From Chthonomonadaceae bacterium (GTDB taxonomy: Bacteria; Armatimonadota; Chthonomonadetes; Chthonomonadales; Chthonomonadaceae), in NCBI GenBank assembly GCA_027459665.1, contig DAIDHN010000034.1:1-41864 (forward strand): DNA of 41,864 nucleotides, read 5' to 3'. The translations under genes were made by a program, and so were the position numbers. Below are positions 24,531-32,001 of the stretch, piece after piece. Each line of letters starts with the position of its first letter. The stretch's first letter is position 1. The notes under the pieces are model-generated. The model did not search any database, was not told the DNA's origin, and saw nothing but the letters and a program-made list of their open reading frames with translations.

Positions 24531-25616
24531 ATGAAAATTTTGCAGGTGGGTAGCTCGCTTTTGCAGGGCGGCGGAATTGCGAAGCACCTGGTTCACCTCA
24601 CACACGGCTTGCAAGAACTGGGGCATGAAGTACATCTCACTGCCCCGGTGAATTCATGGCTGTGGGATTTTGCACAACGGGAAAACATCCCGGTGCATAA
24701 TCTCAAAGTGCTCAACCAGCATGACCTGCGCTCACTTCCTGCATACCGTAGACTAATGCGCAGTGAGCGCTTTGATATTGTACACACCCACTTTTCCCGC
24801 GATTATCTGGTGCCTGCACTTGCCTCGCGCATGGAGGGCAGAGGCGCCAATATCATTACCCGCCACATGCCCCACTGCTGGCCGCACATTCGCCGCTGGA
24901 TGTATGGCTTCAAACTGTACGAGCGAATTATAGGCGTTTCGCAGGCGGTAAGCAATGCCATGGTGCAGGGAGGAATACCGCCTAACAGGGTGATTACAGT
25001 ATACAATGGCGTGGAACAAATGAACACAACTGCCATACCAAATCTGCGGGAAGAATTGAACATCCCGCTGCAATCGGTGCTGATAGGCATTGTATCAAGA
25101 GTAAACCACCAGAAGGGACAGCGTTTTTTACTGGAGGCGCTGCCTTTTGTAGAAGAAAACGCAATTCTGCTCATTGTAGGCGATGGGCCGGATATTCCTC
25201 TGCTTCAGCGCATGGCAAAAAAGAAAAACCTGCAGCAGCGCGTGCGGTTTTTGGGATGGCGAAAAGACAGCGACAGCATTCTGGAGGCGCTGGATGTGGT
25301 CACACAGCCCTCGCTGTGGGAAGAAGCATGCAGCCTGGCCATTCTGGAGGCAATGCCGCATGCACGCCCGCTGGTGGTCACCAACTCTGGCGGCAATGCA
25401 GAACTGGTGGAACATGGAATAAGCGGCCTGGTGGTGGAAAAAAACGATGTGCCTGCACTGGCCAATGCACTCAACCAGCTTATACGCAGCCCGGAACTTC
25501 GCCGGCAGATGGGCCAGGCGGGGCTGCAAAGATATAAAAACCAGTTTACAGTGCAGCACATGGCGCGCAAGGTAGAACGCGTTTATAATGATGTTTGCTG
25601 TACACAGGCAGTATGA
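24531..25616 (+). CDS. GT4-family glycosyltransferase
   Basis: A 361-residue GT-B fold glycosyltransferase that transfers a sugar from a nucleotide donor to an unknown acceptor. The N-terminal half opens with MKILQVGSSLLQGGGIAKHL and has FDIVHTHFSRDY. The C-terminal half has IGIVSRVNHQKGQRFLLEAL, ILLIVGDGPDIPLLQRM and the donor-binding E-x7-E region PSLWEEACSLAILEAMPHAR. The SD is poor (AAAGAG). The stop overlaps the start of the next gene as ATGA, so the two are coupled and probably act in one envelope glycan or glycolipid pathway. Confidence 0.92.
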   Translation: MKILQVGSSLLQGGGIAKHLVHLTHGLQELGHEVHLTAPVNSWLWDFAQRENIPVHNLKVLNQHDLRSLPAYRRLMRSERFDIVHTHFSRDYLVPALASRMEGRGANIITRHMPHCWPHIRRWMYGFKLYERIIGVSQAVSNAMVQGGIPPNRVITVYNGVEQMNTTAIPNLREELNIPLQSVLIGIVSRVNHQKGQRFLLEALPFVEENAILLIVGDGPDIPLLQRMAKKKNLQQRVRFLGWRKDSDSILEALDVVTQPSLWEEACSLAILEAMPHARPLVVTNSGGNAELVEHGISGLVVEKNDVPALANALNQLIRSPELRRQMGQAGLQRYKNQFTVQHMARKVERVYNDVCCTQAV

Positions 25617-27169
25617 ACAACACAAACAGCAGAAGCATTCCCTGGCGCAAACTCACGCTTTGCCTTATGGCTGTCACCACCCTGTTAAGAATGGCGCAAT
25701 TGAGCGGAATGGACCTCATTCCCGATGAAGCGTACTACTGGACCTGGTCGCGGCACATTGCACTGGGTTATTACGACCAGGGGCCGTTTATAGCCTATCT
25801 GATTCATCTTACAACTGCAGTTTTTGGAAACACTGAATTTGGGGTGCGCATTGGGGTGTGCTTACTAAGCGCCGGCGCCATCTGGTGCACTGCCCTGCTG
25901 GCAGAGCGCATTTTCTCGCCGCGCGCAGGCTTTCTCGCCGCCCTGCTTATTGCCTGCACACCCCTGATGGAACTGGGAAGCGTGCTGGCAACCTACGACC
26001 CGCCGCTGGTGTTTTTCTGGACGCTTTCGCTGCTGCTGCTGCATTCCGCACTCTTCCCTGCCGGTGGTAAGCCGGCAGCTGGGCAAAGCCGCAGTTGGAT
26101 GCTGGCAGGTTTGGCGGCAGGCTTCGGCCTGCTCAGCAAACTCACCATGCTGATGATGCTCCCCTCTCTGCTGCTGTTTCTGCTGCTCAGCCCGAAACAC
26201 CGTTTCTGGCTGCGGCGGCCAGAACCCTGGGCTGCCTCACTGCTCATGCTGCTCTGCTTCAGCGGGGTGATTTTCTGGAATGCACACCACCACTGGTGGA
26301 CATTCAGGCACCTGCTCTTTCTGGAACACAAGGCTCACCATACGCCGCTGCGCAGGCTGGGCGACTTCATTGGGTCGCAGGCGCTGCTGCTGGGGCCGGC
26401 GCTTTTTTTGGGGGCGGTTTATGCGCTGCTGCCCAGAAAATCTCTGCCGCTGCAAAAAAAACTGCCCTGCAGGTTTCTTATGCTCATGGCAGCCCCAGAA
26501 CTGCTGTTTTTCTGCCTGCAGGCCCTCAAGGCAAAAGTACAGGGAAACTGGGTGCCATTTGGATGGATATCTGCCCTGGCGCTTTGGGCAGGCATGCTTG
26601 ATTATGCCCTGGGGCAGACGCAAAGGGCGCGTGCCGCAAAAGCGCTCACCATTGCCGCCGCAGCATCCAGCCTCTTTCTCACCCTGGCGCTGACAGCCCC
26701 CCCGCTGCGGCAGGCACTGGGGATACGCCTGCCTCCCTCGGCAGATGTAAGCAACACAGCATACGGCTGGCACGCTCTGGCACGCAGGGTTGAACAGGTG
26801 CGGCTGCAAATGCAGCAGCAGGGCACACCCGTTATAATCACCGGTAACAATTACGAATTCCCATCTGAAATGGCGTTCTACCTGCCCGGTCACCCACAAA
26901 CCTACGACCTGTTTCTGCACTGGAAACTTACCCAGTACGCAGTGCATATAGCAAACCTGAAAAAACACATGGGGCAAAACGCTATTTTTCTGGATGTGTG
27001 GCAGCACAATGATCCAGACCTTCGAAAACTTTTCTCAAAGGTAGAGTGGGATGCTCCTATCCCTATCTGGCGCAAACCGCTCTATAGCAAACCAATTGCA
27101 ACCATTCATCTCGCACGCTGCTACGCACTCAAGCGCTATATCGGGCTTCGCTGGGCGCAGGGAGGCTGA
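25613..27169 (+). CDS. GT39/ArnT-like integral membrane glycosyltransferase
   Basis: A 518-residue polytopic membrane protein of the ArnT/PMT family, which uses lipid-linked sugar donors at the outer face of the membrane. The first periplasmic loop holds LIPDEAYYWTWSRHIALGYY with the acidic DE pair typical of the catalytic site, then YDQGPFIAYLIHL. Several hydrophobic helices follow, and the C-terminal soluble part (about 390-518) has NNYEFPSEMAFYLPGHPQ, as in ArnT-like proteins. ATG 25613 overlaps the previous stop. The donor and acceptor cannot be told. Confidence 0.88.
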   Translation: MNNTNSRSIPWRKLTLCLMAVTTLLRMAQLSGMDLIPDEAYYWTWSRHIALGYYDQGPFIAYLIHLTTAVFGNTEFGVRIGVCLLSAGAIWCTALLAERIFSPRAGFLAALLIACTPLMELGSVLATYDPPLVFFWTLSLLLLHSALFPAGGKPAAGQSRSWMLAGLAAGFGLLSKLTMLMMLPSLLLFLLLSPKHRFWLRRPEPWAASLLMLLCFSGVIFWNAHHHWWTFRHLLFLEHKAHHTPLRRLGDFIGSQALLLGPALFLGAVYALLPRKSLPLQKKLPCRFLMLMAAPELLFFCLQALKAKVQGNWVPFGWISALALWAGMLDYALGQTQRARAAKALTIAAAASSLFLTLALTAPPLRQALGIRLPPSADVSNTAYGWHALARRVEQVRLQMQQQGTPVIITGNNYEFPSEMAFYLPGHPQTYDLFLHWKLTQYAVHIANLKKHMGQNAIFLDVWQHNDPDLRKLFSKVEWDAPIPIWRKPLYSKPIATIHLARCYALKRYIGLRWAQGG

Positions 27170-27171
27170 AA

Positions 27172-27197
27172 GCAGGTGCAGGGAAACCTGCACCTGC
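27172..27197. repeat. Perfect hairpin with GAAA tetraloop after GT39 gene
   Basis: GCAGGTGCAGG and CCTGCACCTGC form an eleven-pair perfect stem with a GAAA loop, two bases after the GT39 stop. No T run follows, so it may stabilise the 3' end of the transcript or separate expression from the next gene. Confidence 0.55.
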
Positions 27198-27245
27198 TGC
27201 ATAAAAGATACAGAGTACGCAACCCGCGGCAAAGAGGAGACTGGC

Positions 27246-28379
27246 ATGACAAAACGCATAGGCATTGGGGTGGCAGGCGCAGGCAGTATCGGCATACGGG
27301 GCGCACTAGAGCACCTGTGCCAGCAAGATGTGCAAGATAGAATACACCTGGCAGCAGTATGCGATCCGGTGCCGGGACGCGCAGAAGCCGCCGCACAGAA
27401 ATATGGGGTAGCCCGCGCATTGCTTACCCTTGATGAACTTCTGAAGCTCGACGAGGTAGACATGGTAGTGCTTGCCTCGCCTATAGGGCTGCACTATGAG
27501 CAGGGGCTGGCGGCAATACGTGCCGGTAAGCATGTGCATTTCAACAAGACCATGACAGTAACCAGTGCAGAAGCCACGCATCTTATTGAAGAGGCCGAGG
27601 CACGGGGGGTGCATCTGGTTGCCTCGCCAGGCCAAATGCTGCGGCATGTAAACCAGAAAATTCGCGAACTGATACAAAACGGCGAACTGGGCAAAATATC
27701 GTGGGCTGCCACCGGGGCCGCTTTTGGCGCATACCATGAGCATGAAGGCGTACGCACCGGCAACGACGTGCTGAGCAACATCAATCCCTCATGGTACTGG
27801 CGCAAACCCGGCGGCGGCCCGCTGTACGATATGACCGTGTACGGGCTGCATACCCTTACAGGCGTACTTGGCCCTGCAAAACGTGTCACGGCTTTTTCGG
27901 GGGCGGCAATTACAGAGCGAGAGTTTAGGGGTGAGAAATATACATGCGATGCCGACGACAATTCCCTGCTTTTGCTCGATTTTGGCAGCAGTCTGTACGC
28001 TTTTGTACACGGCACATTTTCAGGCATGATCACAGAGTTCGGGCAGCCCAGCTTTTTCGGCGAGAAGGGCGTTGTTACAGGAATACAGATGAATGGCTCT
28101 CCCATTGACTTTGAGGGCAGGGCCGAAGGGCTTGCGCCCTGGCAAACCACCCCTCATGTTACCGGCGTACACCGAAAAATGGGAGAAGCCCATGTATTTG
28201 AAGACACCATGCAGCTGGTGCGCTGGATACAGGAGGGCAAGCCGTCGCTCGCCAGCGCAGAGCATGCACGCCATGTTATTGAGATCATAGAGGCGGGGTA
28301 CCGCTCGGCAGAAACCGGGCAGGTGCAGCAGCTTACTACACACTTCGCTCTGCCGCAAAATCTGGCAGAGGCCAGCTGA
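27246..28379 (+). CDS. Gfo/Idh/MocA-family oxidoreductase
   Basis: A 377-residue NAD(P)-dependent dehydrogenase. The Rossmann fold begins IGIGVAGAGSIGIRGALEHL with a clear GxGxxG. VHFNKTMTVTSAEATHLIEE takes the place of the usual EKPxA motif, with Asn-Lys retaining the Lys. The catalytic region is GGGPLYDMTVYGLHTLTGVL with Asp and His in normal positions. ATG 27246 follows AGAGGAGAC. It is not closely similar to the Gfo/Idh enzyme at 7144-8166. It could modify a sugar nucleotide for the glycosyltransferases upstream, but the 76-base gap and hairpin leave that open. Confidence 0.87.
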   Translation: MTKRIGIGVAGAGSIGIRGALEHLCQQDVQDRIHLAAVCDPVPGRAEAAAQKYGVARALLTLDELLKLDEVDMVVLASPIGLHYEQGLAAIRAGKHVHFNKTMTVTSAEATHLIEEAEARGVHLVASPGQMLRHVNQKIRELIQNGELGKISWAATGAAFGAYHEHEGVRTGNDVLSNINPSWYWRKPGGGPLYDMTVYGLHTLTGVLGPAKRVTAFSGAAITEREFRGEKYTCDADDNSLLLLDFGSSLYAFVHGTFSGMITEFGQPSFFGEKGVVTGIQMNGSPIDFEGRAEGLAPWQTTPHVTGVHRKMGEAHVFEDTMQLVRWIQEGKPSLASAEHARHVIEIIEAGYRSAETGQVQQLTTHFALPQNLAEAS

Positions 28380-28390
28380 CGCACAGCATT

Positions 28391-28428
28391 AACAAAGCGT
28401 CCGTACCTGCAGGTGCGGACGCTTTGTT
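28391..28428. terminator. Bidirectional terminator between Gfo/Idh and rpoD genes
   Basis: AACAAAGCGTCCG pairs perfectly with CGGACGCTTTGTT, with a self-complementary ACCTGCAGGT in the middle. It lies between convergent genes, with its own A and T ends giving a short U run in each direction. Confidence 0.85.
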
Positions 28429-28443
28429 CAGGTTTACTGCCTG

Positions 28444-29499
28444 CTAACTGTTGAGAAGCTCATTGATGCGGAAATTGCGTTCCGGTTTGCGCAGCTTTCC
28501 AAGCGCAGATGCCTCAATCTGGCGCACTCTTTCGCGGGTCACATCCAGCGCCTTGCCTACTTCTTCCAGCGTACGCGGTTCCTCGCCATCCAGACCGTAA
28601 CGAAGCAAAATAACATCCTGCTCGCGCGGTGTCAGTTCCTCCATGGCTGCCAGCAGTTCAGACCGCAGTGCGCTTTGCATTACTGCAATGGCCGGGTTGT
28701 GAGTCTCTACTGCAGGGATCAAATCGGCCAGCCTGGTTTCGCCCTCCGGCCCCATGGGAGACTCGAGCGAGAGAGGCTCTATGGCCCCGCGAAGCAGATC
28801 GGTCATTTTTTCTTCTGTCATGTCCATTTCAAAGGCCAGTTCGGCACGCGTAGGGTTGCGCCCCAGGCGGTCACGCATAACATTGCGCGTTTTGTTTACC
28901 CGCCCAAGCGTATCGGTAACGTGAACAGGCAGGCGGATAAGGCGCGACTGGTCTGCAATGGCTCGGCTGATAGACCTGCGAATCCACCAGATAGCGTATG
29001 TGCTGAAGCGATAGCCCTTGCGAAAATTAAAGCGGTCTACCGCACGCATCAGGCCAATGGTGCCTTCCTGCATAAGGTCTTCAATAGGCAGGCCATGCCC
29101 CAGGTAGCGCCGGGCCACCGAGGCAACCAGGCGCAGGTTTGCAAGCACCAGTGTCTCTTTGGCCTGCCGTTCTGCCAGCTCGTCCTCGCGTGCGCGGGCA
29201 TTTTCTATGCGTCTTGCCAGGCTGATTTCTTCGCGATGGCTCAGCAGAGTGACTTTGCCTGCCCGGCGAAGCCATGCCTGCGCGCTTTCTTCCAGGTCTT
29301 CTGTAACCAGTACTTTATCTTCAGGCTCGAAATCTGCAGAAGTTTCTATGTCATCCTCTTCGCTCTCCGCACCCATCATTGCGGTCAGCGGGTCGAGAGA
29401 AGGATATTCTTCTTTCAGCAGCGTATCTTTTTCCTGTTTATTCACTTCAGAGCATTCTATCACTGTAGAACGTTTTCTCTCCGTAACCTGTGCGGGCAT
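28444..29499 (-). CDS. rpoD: Primary-type RNA polymerase sigma factor
   Basis: A 351-residue group 1/2 sigma-70 factor. Region 1.2 appears around VTLLSHREEISLARRIENAR. Region 2 has DLMQEGTIGLMRAVDRFNF and KGYRFSTYAIWWIRRSISRA, the invariant core- and -10-binding signature. Region 3 is LGRNPTRAELAFEMDMTEEK. Region 4 has LTPREQDVILLRYGLDGEEP and the HTH TLEEVGKALDVTRERVRQIE. The N-terminal region 1.1 is short and acidic. ATG 29499 follows GGGAGGGC; the ATG at 29601 lacks an SD. It may be SigA or a close group 2 paralogue. Confidence 0.92.
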   Translation of the reverse strand: MPAQVTERKRSTVIECSEVNKQEKDTLLKEEYPSLDPLTAMMGAESEEDDIETSADFEPEDKVLVTEDLEESAQAWLRRAGKVTLLSHREEISLARRIENARAREDELAERQAKETLVLANLRLVASVARRYLGHGLPIEDLMQEGTIGLMRAVDRFNFRKGYRFSTYAIWWIRRSISRAIADQSRLIRLPVHVTDTLGRVNKTRNVMRDRLGRNPTRAELAFEMDMTEEKMTDLLRGAIEPLSLESPMGPEGETRLADLIPAVETHNPAIAVMQSALRSELLAAMEELTPREQDVILLRYGLDGEEPRTLEEVGKALDVTRERVRQIEASALGKLRKPERNFRINELLNS

Positions 29500-29668
29500 T
29501 GCGCCCTCCCTTCTGAATAACAACCTCATTCTGCCCCCCAGTGGAGACAGATTCCCAAAATATACATCATCGGAGATGCTTCTGCATTTCTGCAGAAACA
29601 CGATTAATCCCCGTATTCACTCATGACAGAGTGTACAACCTGAAAGTTTCGGCCAGTTTTGCTTTTGT

Positions 29669-30355
29669 TCAGGGCTGATTCAAGGCGAACCATGCATCCT
29701 GAGGCTGCTGCCCGCTGGCAAACTGTCCTATTCGCATCCATTTCACATGACCATCTACCATAGCGGCCACCACTCCATCAGAGTGTCTCGGATCAGGTCT
29801 TCCCCAATAATCCGCATCAGGCTGCGAGGGCGGCAGCATATAGGTAGAAAGGTGGTCTGACGGCGCATATCCGTTGATGCCGCGATTGTCTGCAATCATC
29901 ACCGTGTGAGCAGGCGCCGATATTGCGGCCAGCGATACGCCGGGCGCATTGTTGAGCGTATACACATTCTGAACCTGCACACCCTGGTTCAGGTAATATG
30001 CATTCCAGCCATACTGACAAACAGGCTTGCCGTAGATATTGTGCACAGGCAAATTAGCATCCGGGCAGAGCCAAATCTGTTTATTCCTTGTGTACGGAGT
30101 GAGCAGATCATGCCAGTTGAGAAACGTACTCGGATTAGGGGCGGTAGCTGCCAGCGGAACTCGTTCATCGTAGTCCTGTGTATACAGCATAGCGGCCATC
30201 CCCATTTGCCTCTGATTAGAAAGACATTCGGTTTGCCTCGCCTTTTCCCGCGCCTGTGCGAAAACAGGGAAAAGAATTGCAGCTAGTATCGCTATAATCG
30301 CTATCACCACAAGCAATTCTACCAAAGTAAACGCGGCTGCGCCTTTTTTCGGCAT
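29669..30355 (-). CDS. Prepilin-like protein with DUF1559-type C-terminal domain
   Basis: A 228-residue protein with a type IV pilin/pseudopilin N-terminus: [17 protein letters not shown] followed by an [16 protein letters not shown] helix. The cleavage-site region has KKG then AAA before the Phe, unlike the usual G-F junction. The [18 protein letters not shown] stretch and the tail with [20 protein letters not shown] (H-x9-DG-like motif) are typical of the many prepilin-domain proteins of Armatimonadota and Planctomycetes. ATG 30355 follows GAAAGGGCG; the ATG at 30481 lies upstream of the promoter. Function in these phyla is unproven: a surface or secretion pseudopilin. Confidence 0.88.
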   Translation of the reverse strand: MPKKGAAAFTLVELLVVIAIIAILAAILFPVFAQAREKARQTECLSNQRQMGMAAMLYTQDYDERVPLAATAPNPSTFLNWHDLLTPYTRNKQIWLCPDANLPVHNIYGKPVCQYGWNAYYLNQGVQVQNVYTLNNAPGVSLAAISAPAHTVMIADNRGINGYAPSDHLSTYMLPPSQPDADYWGRPDPRHSDGVVAAMVDGHVKWMRIGQFASGQQPQDAWFALNQP

Positions 30356-30394
30356 TTTCGCCCTTTCCCTGCCTGCATCAGACACAAGCCGCAT

Positions 30395-30423
30395 AGTATA
30401 ACACAGTTTTGCCTGGTTTGCAA
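30395..30423 (-). promoter_or_regulatory. Sigma-70 promoter of prepilin-like gene
   Basis: TTGCAA (30423-30418) and TATACT (30400-30395) are 17 bases apart. The start site would be about 33 bases upstream of the ATG at 30355. Confidence 0.8.
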
Positions 30424-30519
30424 GCAGGATTTGCAAAAAAATACTACGTACCTGCTTCTGTATCGGTTCCCCGGCACGCAAAAAAATTTTGATTAATCTT
30501 TTACCAGCATTCTGTTCTC

Positions 30520-30560
30520 AACAAAACAGCCTGCCAGATTTGCTGTTTCTGGCAGGCTGA
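30520..30560 (-). terminator. Intrinsic terminator after exported 134-residue protein gene
   Basis: CAGCCTGCCAGA pairs perfectly with TCTGGCAGGCTG (12 pairs). On the minus strand it is followed by TTTTGTT, a usable U tract. It ends the two-gene unit 30573-31669. Confidence 0.82.
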
Positions 30561-30572
30561 AGCGGAAAATGC

Positions 30573-30977
30573 CTAATTTCCGCTGGGAGGAGTATAGGTA
30601 GGGGTAAGCTCTGGCAGGGTTTTCTTCAAAGAGGCCACCCACATATCCGCCTGCTTCTTCGCCGATACGCCATTGGCCTTGCCATCGGCAGGCGTGCAGG
30701 TTATCAGCAGGTGTTTCCCCACATAGATGGCAATATCGTGCCCATCTTTTTTCTCATGCACCATAGAGGATGTGAGGTGCGGAATAGAAATGATGGGTAT
30801 GAGCCGCTGTTGCACTATCTCAGCACGCTTCTCTACGGTAAGCTTGCCCAGAGGCACATTGATGCGCATAATAAATACGCTCCCCTGCACTACGTCTCCG
30901 GGGTTCGCCAGCGCCGGCACGGCGGAAGCAATAGCTGCCGCTGCCAGAAACGCAGCACACATTTTTCGAATTGACAC
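30573..30977 (-). CDS. Exported protein of unknown function
   Basis: A 134-residue protein with a signal peptide (MSIRKMCAAFLAAAAIASAV, cleavage near ALA-NP). The mature part is about 110 residues, with GSVFIMRINVPLGKLTVEKR, IAIYVGKHLLITCTPADGKA and a Pro/Thr-rich end. It is not recognised with certainty; the repeated short strands suggest a small periplasmic beta domain. The start is GTG 30977 with AGGAGGAG at good spacing. It follows the barrel-like gene after 26 bases and may work with it in the envelope. Confidence 0.75.
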   Translation of the reverse strand: MSIRKMCAAFLAAAAIASAVPALANPGDVVQGSVFIMRINVPLGKLTVEKRAEIVQQRLIPIISIPHLTSSMVHEKKDGHDIAIYVGKHLLITCTPADGKANGVSAKKQADMWVASLKKTLPELTPTYTPPSGN

Positions 30978-31003
30978 GATATCTCCTCCTTTTGTTCTCT
31001 CGG

Positions 31004-31669
31004 CTAAATATGCATGCGGTAAGTCATGTTGAACACTACATCGTTGTCTGCAAAACCCAGCTGAGCGCCAAAATGCCGGTTGTAAGCATAACGCGCCGCC
31101 GCATTAAAGTTCTTGCCGTTGTATTCTCCCAGCACGCTGAAGTGACGAGTAAATGCCAGCTCTGCACCGCCGATTACATTGTTTTTGAAAAGACCGCTCC
31201 CGTAGCCGGCAGTAAGCTGCAGGCTTGCACCCTGTTTATGAAGCGCAGTTGAAAGCGAAATCTCTTTTCCTACCACAGCGTAAAACGTCTGATGTATGGC
31301 ATCAGCAAAGTCTATCAACCCAATACCTATATCGAAACCGTGAAAGTTTCCGGGCACAATATGTACTTTCACATTCCCTATCACTTTCAAATTGCTGTGG
31401 TTCACATCATCAATGCCAGTGCCCACATCTATCCCCGAAGTAAGGCCGTAATTGGCGGTAACACCCTTGAATTCGCGGTTAAGCCCTACCCCAAGCAGAA
31501 GGCGGTTGCGCGGAGCCACCGCAGGGGTGGGCACGGTAATCAGACCTACCGGGCCATAAAGGGTGTTGAAATCTGTTGGCAGGTTAGGGGCAGCGCACAC
31601 TGGGCGCGCCAGAAAACTCCCTACGGCAAGCACGGGTAACAGGGCGTATTTTTTCAGATGTCTCTTCAT
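31004..31669 (-). CDS. Probable outer-membrane beta-barrel protein (YjbH-like)
   Basis: A 221-residue protein with a signal peptide (LPVLAVGSFLARPVCA). The mature N-terminus LYGPVGLITVPTPAVAPRN resembles the opening of YjbH-like outer-membrane proteins. The rest alternates polar and apolar residues in strands (LLLGVGLNREFKGVTANYG, ASLQLTAGYGSGLF, FSVLGEYNGKNFNAAARYAY), as expected of a small barrel of about ten strands, ending VVFNMTYRMHI. Presence of a barrel supports a diderm envelope. ATG 31669 has AAAGGAGAG thirteen bases upstream. Function unknown. Confidence 0.7.
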   Translation of the reverse strand: MKRHLKKYALLPVLAVGSFLARPVCAAPNLPTDFNTLYGPVGLITVPTPAVAPRNRLLLGVGLNREFKGVTANYGLTSGIDVGTGIDDVNHSNLKVIGNVKVHIVPGNFHGFDIGIGLIDFADAIHQTFYAVVGKEISLSTALHKQGASLQLTAGYGSGLFKNNVIGGAELAFTRHFSVLGEYNGKNFNAAARYAYNRHFGAQLGFADNDVVFNMTYRMHI

Positions 31670-32001
31670 TGAACCAATACTCTCCTTTCATTGAGAGGCT
31701 GAGTGTACAAATACAGTGCAGCGCACTCTCTCTCGCGCGAAGGCATGCAAACACTCTATTCATACAAAAACACTCATTCAAAAAAAACGTGACAATCTTT
31801 GTCAATCGGTTCATTTGCTGTCTGTCAGGTAGCATTGTACCAGATAGCGTTGCTGCAAATAAGACAGTTCAGCGCAGACCGCCCGCAAAAAAGCGCCCTG
31901 TTTACAATTTTGTGGAATACTTACCATACCTATTTGCGTAATAGGACAAGTGATTTCTTGACTGCCCGCTTACATGCGGACAGCCAGCAAAGGCTTTCTG
32001 G
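31670..32001. promoter_or_regulatory. Divergent intergenic region with TGACAA-TCT-TTGTCA palindrome
   Basis: The 332 bases separate the barrel gene and the proton-ATPase gene. A perfect inverted repeat TGACAA/TTGTCA with a three-base spacer lies at 31790-31804, and its minus-strand copy reads TTGACA, so an operator overlapping a -35 box is possible. No convincing complete promoter is seen for either strand. No gene is evident. Confidence 0.45.

Noticed and set aside
27172-27197. Intrinsic terminator after the GT39 gene
   Set aside because: The stem is perfect, but no T run follows it, so I list it only as a hairpin.
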